Shown here piece by piece: positions 33,352 through 45,660 of a stretch of 64,000 nucleotides of DNA. The DNA is from Ailurus styani (taxonomy: Eukaryota; Chordata; Mammalia; Carnivora; Ailuridae): NCBI GenBank assembly GCA_002007465.1, contig LNAC01000230.1:934447-998446 (forward strand). Reading direction: 5' to 3'. Numbering within the stretch: the first letter of the stretch is position 1; the number at the start of each line of letters is the position of its first letter. The translations under genes and the position numbers were made by a program. The notes below the pieces were generated by a model that ran no database searches, was not told the DNA's origin, and saw only the letters and a list, made by a program, of their open reading frames with translations.

Positions 33352-34375
33352 CACGAATACAACGGTCAGTCACAAGCAAGTAGACAGACAGGCCAACTGT
33401 GATTAGAAAGCTGCATACAGACTCCTCTCTTCTTTTGAAAAAACACCAGCGAACATAGCTGAATTTCACATGCTTAAATGTGTCCAGGATCCCTTATAGC
33501 CTATCTTAAAAAGAGAAATCTCCACATCCTTGAGCTAGTCAGGCAAAGGAAAAAAAAAAAAAAAGAGTGCGCATGGGCAGGAGGAATCTTAGTAACCAGA
33601 TAAAATTCAGATGCATGGGTTTGAAGAGGCCTTCTTTTTCCTTCTTCGTTAAAGGCTAATAAATCTCAGCAAGGTATGAGACAAAAAGCAAACAAAGATA
33701 AAAATCTCCTTTCGGTGTCTACTTTTCTCTCTGTTATAATTTGTAATAAACTCCTTCTGGTGATTTTTGATTGCAGAAATAATTTGTGCTTTTATTCCTT
33801 CAGGCAACATAGCATATTAACTCTCCAGTCCTCCCACCGACAGTGCAAAGACACCGTCAAAAACCTGGATGTCAGGAGCAGAAGGCATTCCGCCACACAT
33901 ACTATACACCGCACGGCTTCCAAGGAGCCAGACAAAGAACTGTATATGGAAAAAATCAAGTGGGGAGGTTGCCAGCCAAACCCAACTGTCTTTTCAAATC
34001 CAAATCATTATAATCACAGAAGCCCACGTGAGATCACAAGGGTTACGCTAACCGTATCAGACAATCATTCCTACCTGTGGGAACCGTGCTGCACTCCAAA
34101 TATTAGCACTGAAAAGACAATACTTTTCAGCATTCCTCCTCAGCGGAACCCAAGTATTCAATAAAGTAATATCTGGGAAAGGCAGAGATGTTTCAGTGGG
34201 GCACACTGACTTTATAAATCACTCACTGGGTGACACTATGAATGTCGGCAGTTCGGCTTGATCTAATACACAAATAATAAGGTTTGATATCATTGTGTGT
34301 ACTGTATCTACCTCCTGTTATCCAAGGACACTTTATTATGTACTAAATGAACTTTGTGTACAAAACTACCTAGCG
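33352..34375. other. Unique non-coding stretch
   Basis: It contains a 162-codon plus-strand open frame (33676-34164) with an AT-rich, low-complexity first half. No splice context or recognisable protein, so it is not called as a gene. An A17 run lies near 33548. Confidence 0.45.
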
Positions 34376-34559
34376 TGGGGTGCCAGGGTGGCTCATTCGG
34401 TGAAGCGTCTGCCTTCAGCTCAGGTCATGATCTCAGGGTCCTGGGATCGAGTCCTGCATCAGGTTCCCTGCTCCACGGGGAGTCTGCATCTCTCTCTCTC
34501 CCTCTGCTATTCCGCCTCCTCATGCTTTCTCTCTCAAATGAGTAAATAAAATCTTAAAA
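34376..34559 (+). mobile_element. Can-SINE, older copy
   Basis: The body is full length but diverged ('gtgccagggtggctcattcg'). The duplication aaaactacctagcg at 34362 and aaaactacctatcg at 34560 differs at one base. Confidence 0.94.
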
Positions 34560-34573
34560 AAAACTACCTATCG

Positions 34574-36630
34574 CAAATTAAAAAATGTTTACAGTGATAT
34601 ACAGAAGCTAGAAAATAGTGCTATTGAACCAGGTAAACATTATAAGGCTATGAACCATGTGTCTTCCCATTTGTAGAGACATATGAAACAGTGAGGTACT
34701 TCAGAAATCATGGGGTTCAACCCTCTTTTTTTGCAGAAAAAGATCTCAAAGTCCAGGGAAGTGATTCGACTTGACCAAGGTCACACGACATTTCCATGGA
34801 GAAATAAGTTAGCAGCCAGGTCAACCGCCTCCTAGCCGCAAGCTCTCTCCACACACACACAATGACTCCTCACTCTCTACACCAAAAAAGGGTGATTTTT
34901 GGCATCCTAGAAACCAAGTGTCATATTTCAGTGGGATTTTGTGTTCAGGAAAAGGTATGCTGTATGGTTTTTATAATATTCTCTACAAATCTTATAAAAA
35001 TATTTTGCCACAAAGATCTTCATCTTCTTTGAGTCCATTTTCTAACCCATGCATCATTCTGTAAAAAATGCCACGCTCCAGGGAGCCAACTTTCCCCACT
35101 CTTAATTCTCCTTGAAGTTTACTTTACCTCTGGCTCAGAACTTTTCTCTGGCCACCAGATAAAGCTGCCAACATATTTTTGCATTCTTCCTTTCCCTAAG
35201 AAACCAAGAATCGGGAACGATGATGTCAGACCAACGACATGACATGCCAGGTCCGGGCAAGCAATCTGAGCTCCAAATTTGCATGGCTTCTGGCGACCTC
35301 AATTTCCACATCTCTAAAGAGAGGGGAGCACCTATCAACTCACTGTTCTGGGACCTCGTATTCTTAATTTGTTTATGTGCATCACCGCCAAGCGGGGAGA
35401 GAGCAAGGGTTGGTGGGGGGGATTGTGTTAAAGGGGAAACGTCTCTCAGGGCTCAGGTAGGAAATCTACACATAGAAATGTATGGATATAATTTACTTGA
35501 AATATAAAGGCTGATGTCCAGATAAGAAACAGCTACGTTTCTACATCAGCATACATATACTTGCACGTGGTACCCACTGGCATGGACTACAGCCTGATGT
35601 ATCCTCTACCCAGAGCTAAGAAGGAGGAGCCTGGTTTTCCATCCATAGGTGCTTCTCAGGCACTGCATGTTGAAAATCGGGGTGGGTTTTTTTTTTCACT
35701 TTCTTAAATCTGTGTGAAGTATCATTCTTCTGCTTCTTGCCAATGCTGTCTGCCATCTATTGTCCTCTTCAAACTCCACACTAGGAAGTCAGTATTTGGT
35801 AAAATTAAGAGCCATTAATCTATGTAGAGATTAACAGAAGATCCACACAATCTGTGTTAAAAATAGAATACTGCTTAAAAAAGGAAAGAAAGAAAGAAAT
35901 CACATCGCCTACCCCTAGAGTGTTTCTGCACAGCTGTCGGGAAGGGATAGGATGAAAGCAGCAGCAGAAAAAAATACTTTCTTATCAATTTTTGGTGTCA
36001 GTAATTACCTGTTTATCATGCAGAGGTAAGGATAATGAGGATGGGGAAGAGAATATCCCTGGTGGTTTTAAAACCCGAAGTGATCAGGTAGCCAAAAGAC
36101 ATCGGGTATTGGCTATCTGTGACAGAATAAACTTCTCTTCGTGTCACCGTATCACTCAGTGGCGATCTATTCCCTAACCCCCAGCGGCATGTTTCTCCAT
36201 GAGCCGATCTGCAGCGGAGACATGAGGCCTTCCCTCAGCACCTCACACGCCTTTCTATTAGGTTGTGTTTATCAGGGAATCTATTTCCAGGCATCATTAG
36301 CCATACCGCGCCTTCATATTCATCAGCTAACAAATGAGTTTGGCAGCTTAGCGACAGAAACCTAGACTCAGTTAACAAGCAATACAAAAATGCAGCTAAG
36401 ACAATAAAAGACTCTCCAAACATGAGGAAAATTCTGTATTTCGTAGCTTGTGTTAAGGTACTCCTATGCTGCAAAAAAAAGAATATAATATTATTAAGCC
36501 ATACCCAATGTGTGCAATTCACTCATGTTCCTAGGATCGCTGCACATATCAAGCAGCTAAGGTTGTTTCCAAATGACGCTAAGATACACATTTCAAATCA
36601 TGGGGGTGGGGAAGAAAGAGACAAAATTTA
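34574..36630. other. Unique non-coding stretch
   Basis: Apart from a MIR-like fragment at 34690-34800 nothing is identified. A small AAAG run lies near 35885. Confidence 0.5.
34690..34800 (-). mobile_element. MIR-type ancient SINE fragment
   Basis: Plus-strand 'ctcaaagtccagggaagtg' and 'gaccaaggtcacacgaca' correspond to the reverse complement of the MIR core. Confidence 0.5.
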
Positions 36631-36861
36631 TTTTTTTTTTAATTTTTTTGTGAGATTCTTTTTTTTTTTAAAGATTTTATTTATTTATTTGACACAGAGA
36701 GAGATTTCAAGTAGGCAGAGAGGCAGGCAGAGAGACAGGGAGAGGAGGAAGCAGGCTCCCTGCCGAGCAGAGAGCCCGATGCGGGCCTCGATCCCAGGAC
36801 CCTGAGATCATGACCTGAGCCGAAAGCAGAGGCTTTAACCCACTGAGCGACCCAGGCGCCC
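36631..36861 (-). mobile_element. Young mustelid-type Can-SINE with long T tract
   Basis: A reverse-orientation element with a T-rich tail complement of about 40 bases. The perfect 17-base duplication gaaagagacaaaattta lies at 36614 and 36862. Confidence 0.97.
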
Positions 36862-36979
36862 GAAAGAGACAAAATTTAGTTCTAAATCCAGAGACTCCGA
36901 AATCAACTTGAGAAATAAATACCCCTCCTTTCTACAGAGACATACCTCGCAATGTGGCCTTTAAAAAAAGTAAACATTA

Positions 36980-37180
36980 GAGGGGCACCTGGGTGGCTCA
37001 GTGGGTTAAGCGTCTGCCTTTGGCTCAGGTCATGATCTCAGGGTCATGGGATCGAGTCCCAGGTGGGGATATCTCTGCTCAGCGGGGAGTCGGCTTCTCC
37101 CTCTGCCTGCTCTGCCTGTTGCTTCCCCTGCTTGTGCGCTCTCTCTCTGACAAATAAGTAAATGAAATCTTTTTTAAAAA
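36980..37180 (+). mobile_element. Can-SINE ('taagcgtctgcc' subfamily)
   Basis: The head 'gggcacctgggtggctcag', core, CT-rich part and 'aaatgaaatctttttta' end are present. I cannot find a clear target-site duplication. Confidence 0.92.
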
Positions 37181-39379
37181 CTTCCAGGTCTCTGGCCTTA
37201 GAAAGGCACATACGTGAGTTTGGTTCAAGCCACTTACGTGAGTTTGGGAAACTAAGCTGTGCCCTGCAAGGATCTAACACATAGTAAGGATGTCACTGGC
37301 ACTACCGCCCTCCTGTTGGAGGCAGCTAATGTGGGCGATGGAAACCATATCCATAACAAGAGACAATTACACATCACTTCATAAATTGTCTGGTTTCACA
37401 GATCTATATCATGCATTTTCAGCAAGGGCAATATCGCCCACAGGGGGAAGAAAACTGGTTCCTAGAAAGGATGAAAGATGATCTTAGATGTTACGGTGGT
37501 TTGTGGCAATCACAGTCCGCTCCTACCCCCCCCCACCACGCACACCCCCCTTTACCAAATCTCATTCCTTAGTATTTCATTTCTATTGTTAGGCATCAGT
37601 TAAATTGAATTTAACTTCCTCCTCACTGGAATGATCACGAAAAAGTTTGAGAAACACAGATCTGTGTCCTTTGCACTATTGAACAGATACATTCTTAGAC
37701 ACCCGAACCGCGGTGGTGAGCAGCAAGGGGTAGGAGTGACCAGACGGGCATTATTAGCACCAAGCATGATAACATGTGGTATATAAACATAGGCCATTTT
37801 CTGTTTTTAATATAATAACAGTAAATTCTATTTGTTAGCGTCTAACAATTTTTGTCTGTCCCTCTTCCCGGCTTCTGATTGCCCTATATTTAATCCAGTT
37901 CAGAAAGAGTGTCAATACACAACTTCCCTTTTCAGTCGGGATTTGGGATAAGCAGTACTATATCCAAGCCTTCTCGGAGCAGAAGCAGATTAAATACGAA
38001 GCTTCATTCTTGCTTATTTGCATTGTGGTCCACCCATAGAAACTCATCAGGTTTCTAAGGGTGACCTCCTAGACAGAAATCTATCCAGCCATCTCTAATG
38101 AATCTGTATGTGTCAGAGTCTGCTCCTTTGTTGCCATCAACTAATGAGCCTGGGGACCCATCCTAATATAGGATTTGGATTATGACCCTGTAGTTACCTA
38201 GGGCCATTCTATAAAATGGATAAATGGATGCCACTGCCAGTTTAGTCCCTTAAGTGTCAGGGTTCTGATTAAAGTGGGTTCCGAATGGGAGGCCCACACA
38301 CAGCTCATAGCCCCGGGCTCCACTGCCTGTCCGGGGTCTTCCCTGCCATCCTGGAAACACTATGTAACTTCAACTCGAGATTTATTTGGTCTTTCATTTA
38401 GAGCCAGCCTATGATCATCTGCAGTCCTGGGAGTCAGCATGAGCCCATATAATTGAAATCCACAATCTCCCCACACACCACAGCCAGGAATGCCAGCCCC
38501 TTCCTCCTTTAACTATTTCACTTGCAAGAGCTGTAAAATAGAAATTCAAGCTGTCTCCATCCACCTGTCCCCTCCAATCCTACACAGACATCGTATCTGG
38601 AGCTTACAAACGTGAAAGGTAGGCATGCATGCAGCAGGAAGCAAAATGAGGCAGGTTTTTCCCCAATAAAAACAACCAGACTGTGAATAAGAGTTGGACC
38701 TTCTATTACCCAGAAATACCGAGTCTCTTCTAGAAACACCACGTCTTCTAAAATACTATAATGTGACTGTAAGTGAACTGTCTCGTCCCCAGAAGGGGAA
38801 AGCACTGTGAGCCTTGAGATGGGTCTCTGGGACGCATGACCCCGGAGCTCAAGAACCACTTAGGGGCTTAAGTGCATCCAAAGCACCGACAAACCCCACA
38901 AACCACATTACTGTCCTCCCCGCTTGGGAAGGGGACCAGCAGCCTGGATTAACAGCATTCTGGAATCCGTGCCATTCTCGCAGCTTTCTTTCCATCGCTA
39001 GTCACAACACTACTCTTCCCTGAGTTTTTTTTTTTTTTTTAAGATTGCCATCTTCACGGTCTTACAACATCCATCTTTTTATAGATGGATATCTTGTTTG
39101 AGGAGGCTCAGACTCAATTACTTCTCATCTGTCTGAAAGCATTTGGGTGCTAACCTATTCACGTCAGTGCGAGTGAAAGAGCAAAAACATAGCGGCAATG
39201 GCCGAGCGCTGTGCAAAAAGAAAACTGTGCTTCTAGCCCACTCTCTGTCTCTGACAAGCGGATTCTCGACAAAGAGTCTGCATTTCAGCATCTTCACCTA
39301 TGAAACCGAGGTGATAATCCCAGCTCTGCTAGGCAGAGTAAAGTGAGATAGGTGTCGAAGCATTTTAAATAGCATAAAT
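37181..39379. other. Unique non-coding stretch
   Basis: C runs lie near 37526-37551 and a T18 run near 39025. A weak MIR-like 3' portion may lie at about 39290-39370 ('cacctatgaaaccgaggtg'). No exon is identified. Confidence 0.45.
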
Positions 39380-39569
39380 TGGGGGTCCAAGGTGGCTCAG
39401 TTGGTTGAGCATCCGAGTCTTGGTTTCCGCTCAGGTCATGATCTCAGGGTCATGGGATTGAGCCCCTCATAGGGCTCCGTGCATAGCATGGAGTCTGCCT
39501 GTCCCCCGCCCTCTGCCCTTCCTCCTGCGCTCTCTGTCTCTCAAATAAATAAACTCTTTAAAAAAAATA
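39380..39569 (+). mobile_element. Can-SINE, older copy
   Basis: The diverged head 'gtccaaggtggctcagttgg' is followed by the core, a pyrimidine tract and an A-rich end. A diverged duplication, aaatagcataaat at 39367 and aaagagcgtaagc at 39570, is plausible. Confidence 0.9.
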
Positions 39570-39604
39570 AAGAGCGTAAGCCATGATATGTGTGTGATGT
39601 ACTT

Positions 39605-39973
39605 TGAGACCCATGACTCTACATGTTTGCATCCCCCCCAAAATTCATACGTTGAAACCTAACCCCCAACGTGATGGAATTTGGATATGGGGCCTTTGAG
39701 AGGTGATTAGGTCATGAAAGTGGAGATTTCATGAGTGGGGTTAGTGCCTTATAAAAGGGACCCCAGAGAGCTCTCTCCCCTCTCTTGCCACGTGAGGAGA
39801 TGGCAAGCAGATGGCCGTCTAAGGAAGTAGGTTTTCATCAGACTCTGAATTTGCCCGGACCTTAATCTTGGACTTCTCAGCCTCCAGAACTGTGAGAAAC
39901 AAATGTCTGTTGATTGTAAGCCACCCAGTCTGTGGTGTTTCTCTTTCATAGCTGCCTGAATAGACTAACACAA
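39605..39973 (+). mobile_element. Solo LTR, MLT1-type (ERVL-MaLR)
   Basis: The wording 'aaaattcatacgttgaaacc', 'gtgccttataaaagggacc' (TATA-box region) and 'cctccagaactgtgagaaac' follows the MLT1 long terminal repeat. It ends in a typical 'gactaacaca'. No internal retroviral sequence is next to it, so this is a lone LTR of an ancient, inactive element. Confidence 0.85.
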
Positions 39974-40469
39974 AGAAATGGTGAATTTGTGGTCCCTTCT
40001 AATCTATGGTGATAGGACCATAAGAAAAATAATTTTAATGGACTCAGGGAAACCTCTACTTTTAAAAACTTCAGTAAGACTTTCTTTTATAGTACAAAAA
40101 CCCTCTAAAAACATCCACCTAAAAGTACTCATTATGGAAAAGAAATAACATAGCTTTGTCATCCCTTTACAAACCTTAACCATTTATTTTGGACTCAACT
40201 GACTAAAATGAACAGCTAGAATTATTTTGATTTGTTCTAACAGAGATGAACAGATTTTCAAATCCATCAACTTCACCTATGCTCTCCCTCATTCCTGGCA
40301 GCTAAGAAGGAAACTGCTCATTCCATCTGGACTTTTGATAATTTCCAAAATGCTAGAGTAAACACCCATCTTTACATTTCCCATGGTTAGTTCAAGAAAC
40401 AGAATACCTAATGTACTTTGTCCTCTCATTCAAATGTATTTGAACTGAGTCTTTCAGTGCCCACATGGG
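39974..40469. other. Unique non-coding stretch
   Basis: AT-rich; nothing identified. Confidence 0.5.
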
Positions 40470-40670
40470 AATGCCTGGGTAGTGCCGTCGGTTGAGCCTC
40501 CAACCCTTAATTTCAGCTCAGGTCGTGTTCTCAGAGTTGTGAGATTGAGTCCTGCATTGGACTCCCTGCTCAGCACAGTCTGCTTGGGATTCTCTCTCCC
40601 TCTGCCTCTCCCTCTGCCCTCCCCCCACTCACTCTGTCTCTCAAAATAAATAAATAAAATCTTTTTTTAA
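40470..40670 (+). mobile_element. Can-SINE, older copy
   Basis: The diverged head 'atgcctgggtagtgccgtcg' leads to a preserved core and an 'aataaataaataaaatc' end. A diverged duplication around 'tgcccacatgg' lies at 40459 and 40674. It sits directly in front of the large L1. Confidence 0.9.
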
Positions 40671-42925
40671 AAATGCCCATGTGGAAAAAGGGGACAGTTC
40701 AAGATGGCAGCATTGGAAGACCCTGAACTCACCTTCTCCTATGGACATGTCAAATCTACAGCTAATTATAGAACAATTCTCTCTGAAAAAGACCAGAAAA
40801 CTAGCTGAACAGCCCCTCCACAACAAAGGAGAAAAGGGCCACACAGAGATAGCTAGGTAAGGCAGAGACACAGTCTCACCAAAACCCCACCCCCAGTACA
40901 ATGACCCAAAAGCAAGGAGAATCTCAGAAACCTAGAGCATATCCCTGACACATGAAGGGTTTAAGCCCCTCACCAGGAAACCCAAACCTGGGGAACTGCA
41001 CTGGAGAAGAGAGCCCCCAAACCTGGCTTTGAAAACCAAGACTTACATCCAAGAGACTCAAAGACCTGTAGGAAACTAAGATTCCACTCTGAAAGGAATC
41101 ACACACAGATTCACTCTCCACAAAAGCAGCAGGTTGAAAAGTACATAGACCATATGTGAAGGCAATTCACTGGCTAATCATAAACCTGCTAGAGGGGCAG
41201 GGGTCTGTCAGAACTCTTTCCTGGAATGGAGGCACTGGAGGCCATCTTTCCACTCTTCTACCTTGCCATCACTAGCACTGGAGAGAGCCATCTTATATTC
41301 TCCCTCTACCCCTCTACCTTGCTAGAGTCACATGCTCTATCCTGGTACTCACCCAGGGACCCACCTCACTAAATCCAGTCAGCAAGTTTGCCCTGGCCCA
41401 TGCTTCCCCATGGCCCCAACAAAACCCGTGAATGCACATGGTCCACATAGAGGATACCCATTGAATCCCTGGTTCTAGCGGCCAGGGGTGCTTGTAGTTC
41501 TGATCCCCACAGGACTGAAACAACTGGAGAGAGTTCTGGGAGGTTACCATGCCCAGGGCCCTGTACAGACAGCAGAATGAAACACACACTTAGTCTTCCT
41601 ATAACCATTCCTTCAAGACAAGATTAAGCTGTTTCATTTAACACATAGAAACAAACGGAGAGTGAAGCAAAATGAGGAACCAGAGGAATATGTTCAAAAT
41701 AAAAGAACAAGATAAAACCCCAGGGGAAATAAATTAATGAAATGAAGAGAAGTAAAAGAGTTCAAAATAATGGTCATAAAGATGCTCACAGAGAAGAATG
41801 GATGTACACAGAAAGAACTTCAACAAAGAGATAGAAAATATAAGAAAACCTAAATCATAGAGCTGAAGAACAGAGTAACTGAACTGAAAAACACACTAGA
41901 GGGGCTCAATAACAGAACATATGAAGCAGAAGAATGGATTAGTGGCCTGGAGGACAGGGGAGTGGAACTAACCCACACAGAGCATCAAAAGGAAAAAACA
42001 ATTCTAAAACATGAAGCTAGCTTAAGAGATCTGTAGGATAACATCAAGTGGAACAACAGTTGCTTAATAGGGAAGCCAGGAGAAGACTGACAGAGGAAGG
42101 GACAGAAAGCTTATATGAAGACATAATGCCTGAAACTTCCCTAACCTGGGTAAGGAAAAAGTCACCCAGATCCAAAAAAGCTAGAAAGTTCCAAATAAGA
42201 TGAACCCAAAAGATCCTCAGCAAGATAAATTACAATTAAAATGTCCAAGATAAAGATAAAAAGAAAATCTTAAAAGCAGCAAGAGAAAAACTTATGCGCA
42301 AAGATTATCAACAGAATTTTCCAGCAGAAACCATGCAAGCCAGAAGAAAATGGCATGATATATTCAAAGTGCTGAAAGCAAAAGTTTCAACCAAAAATAC
42401 TCTACCTGGTAACATTATCATTCAGATTTGAAGGAGAAAAAAAAGTTTTTTAAAGAAGCAAAAACTAAAGGAGTTCACCAGCACTAAATGGGCTTTATGA
42501 GAAATGTTACAGGGACTCCTTCAAGCTCAAGAGAAAGGGCACTAATTAGTAATAAGGAAACATGAAAGTAAAATAGCTCACTGGTAAAGGTAAACAGATA
42601 GCAATGTAATGGGCTAATCATTTATAAAAAAGAGCATGAAGGTTAATAAACAAAAGTAGTAAAAATATCTATTATTACAAAAATTAGTTAAGGGATACAT
42701 AAAATAAAAAGATATAAAGCGTGATAACTAAAGCATAGAACTTGTGAAGGAGTAAGAATGCAGTCTTACAATGTATTCAAAAGTAACATGCTATCAACTT
42801 AAAATAGACTGAGATATATATATGCTGATATATTAAACCTCATGGTAACCACAAAGCAAAAACCTATAGTAGAGACACAAAAAATAATGAGAATGAATCT
42901 AAACATAACACTAAAGAAAGGTATC

Positions 42926-43122
42926 GGGCGCCTGGGTGGCTCAGTGGGTTAAAGCCTCTGCTTTCGGCTCAGGTCATGATCTCAGGGTCCTGGGATCGAG
43001 GCCCGCATCAGGCTCCCTGCTCAGCAGGGAGCCTGCTTCCCCCTCTCTCTCTCTGCCTGCTCTCTCTGCCTCCTTGTGATCTCTCTCCCTCTGTGAAATA
43101 AATAAATAAAATCTTAAAAAAA
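42926..43122 (+). mobile_element. Young mustelid-type Can-SINE inside L1
   Basis: The 'gtgggttaaagcctctgc' head and a full body. The duplication aaagaaaggtatc at 42913 and aaagaaagatatc at 43123 is made of L1 sequence. Confidence 0.96.
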
Positions 43123-43226
43123 AAAGAAAGATATCAAACCACAACAGAAAAGAGTGAGAAGTAAGAAACAGAGAGGAGCTACAAAACAGCAAGAGAACAA
43201 TTAACAAAATTAACAAAAAGAGAACA

Positions 43227-44067
43227 ATAAACAAAATTAACAAATGGCAATGAGTACATACCTATCTACAATTACTTTAAATGTAAACGAACTAAATTCT
43301 CCAATCAAAAGACATAAAGTGGCTTAATGAATTAAAAAACAAGACCCATCTATATGCTGCTTATAAGACAATCACCTCAGATGGAAGGACACACAGAGAC
43401 TGAAAGTGAAGGAATAGAAAAAGATGTTTTGCAAATGGAAACCAAAAGAAAGCTGGAATAGCTATACTTACATCAGACAAAATGGAATTTAAAACAAAGA
43501 CTACTACAAGACAAAGACAGGCAAGGCATAATGACATAGGGGTCAATCCAGAAAAAAGATAAAACAGTTGTAAATATTTATGCACCCAACATAGGAGCAA
43601 ATATATAAAGCAAATATTAACAGACTTGACAGGAGAAATCAACAGCAATATAATAATAGTAGGGAACTTTAACACCCCATGTACATCAAAGGATAGATCA
43701 TCCAGACAGAAAATCAATAAAGAAACATCAGCCTTAAAGGACACATAGGACACATTAGATCAGATGGACTTAATAGATATACGCAGAACATTCCTTCCAA
43801 ATGCAGCAGAATACACAGTCTTCTCAAGTGCACATGGAACATTCTCCAGAAAGATCATATGTTAGGACACAAAACAAGTGTCAATAGATTTAAGAATACC
43901 GAAATCATATCAAGCATCTTTTCAGACAACAATGGTATGAAACTGGAAACCAATCACAGAAAGAAAACTGGGGGGAAAAATCACAAATATGTGGAGATTA
44001 AACAGCATGTTACTAAATACCCAGTGGATCAACATAAAGATCAGAGGATAAATCAAAAAACACCTTA
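43227..44067 (+). pseudogene. L1 ORF2 endonuclease-region remnant
   Basis: Translation from about 43227 gives an amino end like L1 ORF2 (ITLNVNELN, PIKRH) but meets a stop within about 30 codons. Further endonuclease-domain wording continues to about 44067 in changing frames, where the SINE cluster interrupts it. It is inactive and is part of the surrounding L1. Confidence 0.75.
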
Positions 44068-44095
44068 AGACAAATGAAAATGAAAGGCACTTGGG

Positions 44096-44284
44096 GGGCG
44101 CCTGGGTGGCTCAGTGGGTTAAAGCCTCTGCTTTCGGCTCAGGTCATGATCTCAGCGTCCTGGGATCGAGGCCCGCATCGGGCTCTCTGCTCGGCAGGGA
44201 GCCTGCTTCCTCCTCTCCCTGTCTCTCTGCCTGCCTCTCCACCTACTTGTGATCTCTCTCTGTGTATCAAATAAATAAATAAAA

Positions 44285-44363
<79 letters not shown>
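44096..44363 (+). mobile_element. Very young Can-SINE with a tail of about 74 bases
   Basis: A full-length element whose tail is A32, TTT, A39, the longest A tail in the window. The perfect 14-base duplication gaaaggcacttggg lies at 44082 and 44364. The target lies in the first bases of an older SINE, so it inserted head to head with that element's start. Confidence 0.97.
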
Positions 44364-44365
<2 letters not shown>

Positions 44366-44367
44366 AA

Positions 44368-44565
44368 GGCACTTGGGTGGCTCAGTTGGTTAAACATCTG
44401 ACTCTTGATTTCAGTTCAGGTCATGATCTCAGGGTTGTGAGATTGATCCCCACATCAAGCTCTGCATTCAGCACGGAGTCTGAAATTCTCCCTCTCCCTC
44501 TGCCCCCTACCCTCACTCATGCATGCTCTCTCTCCAATAAGTAAATAAATCTTCAAAAAAAAAAA
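44368..44565 (+). mobile_element. Older Can-SINE, middle of three
   Basis: The head 'ggcacttgggtggctcagtt', core and A12 tail are present. Its true 5' end was displaced by the younger SINE, whose left duplication still carries the first bases at 44086-44095. Confidence 0.94.
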
Positions 44566-44570
44566 AGACA

Positions 44571-44783
44571 GGGGCATCTGGATGGGCTCAGTAGGTTGAG
44601 TGACTGACTCTTGGTTTCACCTCAGGTTATGATCTCAGGGTTCTGGGATTAAGCCCCACATGAGGGTCCATACTGCACAGGGAGTCTGCTTCAGGATTCT
44701 TTTTCTCCCTCTCCCTCTCTTCCTCCCCCTGCTCACTCATTCTCTTTCAAATAAATAAGTAAATCTTTTTTTTTTAAAAAAGA
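44571..44783 (+). mobile_element. Older Can-SINE, third of three
   Basis: The diverged head 'ggggcatctggatgggctc', core and an 'aataaataagtaaatc' end. The whole cluster is flanked by similar L1 words, agacaaatgaaaatgaaa at 44068 and agacaaacggaaatgaaa at 44784. Confidence 0.92.
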
Positions 44784-44954
44784 AGACAAACGGAAATGAA
44801 AATACAACATACTAAAATCTATGGGATGTGGCAAGAGAAATTCTAAGACTGAAGTTTATTGCATTATAGGCCTATCTCAAGAAACAAGAAAAATCTCAAA
44901 TAAACAGCCTACCTTTATATCTAAAGGAACTAGGGGAAAAAAACAACAAACATC

Positions 44955-45660
44955 CTAGCCATGACAATTAGACAAGAAAAAGAAATAAAAGGCATCCAAT
45001 TGATAAAAAAGAAGTAACACATGCTATTTGCAGATGACATGACACTGTACATAGAAAACCCTAAAGACCATCCAAAATAACTATCAGAACTGATAAATAA
45101 ATTCACAATAAATAAAAAACTGATAAAGTAAAGCCACAGGAGAAAAATTCAATGTGAAGAAATCTGTTGCATTTCTATACAATAATGATGAAAGAGCAGA
45201 AAGAGAAATTAAGAAAATAGTCCCATTTACAATTGCGCCAAAAATAATAAGACACCTAGGAATAACCCTAACCAAAGAGGTGAAAGACCTGTATTTTGAA
45301 AACTATAAAAGATCAATGAAAGAAACGGAAAGACATTGCATGCTCATGAATTGGAAGAACAAATATTGTTGAAGTGTCTATACAACCCAAAGCAATCTCC
45401 AGATTTAATGCAATTCTTGTCAAAACACCAACAGCATTTTTCACAGAACTAGAACAAAAAATCCTAAAATATATATGGAACCACAAAATAGCCAAGCAAT
45501 TAAGAAAAAGAAAAAGCAAAGCTGAAAGTATCATAACGCCAGACTTCAAGTTATATCACAAAGCTGTAGTGATCAAAAGAGTATGGTACTGCCACAAATA
45601 CAGACACACAGATCAATGGAACAGAATAGAAAATCCAGAAATAAACCAACAATTATATTG
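44955..45660 (+). pseudogene. L1 ORF2 reverse-transcriptase remnant
   Basis: The catalytic-site wording LFADDMTLYIENPKD can be read at about 45024, so the FADD motif is intact. The upstream reverse-transcriptase segments are absent because of the internal deletion. Downstream open pieces (72 and 96 codons) belong to ORF2 in different frames. Confidence 0.8.

Noticed and set aside
33676..34164. 162-codon plus-strand open frame
   Set aside because: The first half is AT-rich and unlike coding sequence. A possible 'gattgcag' acceptor near 33776 is weak and no downstream exon pairs with it.
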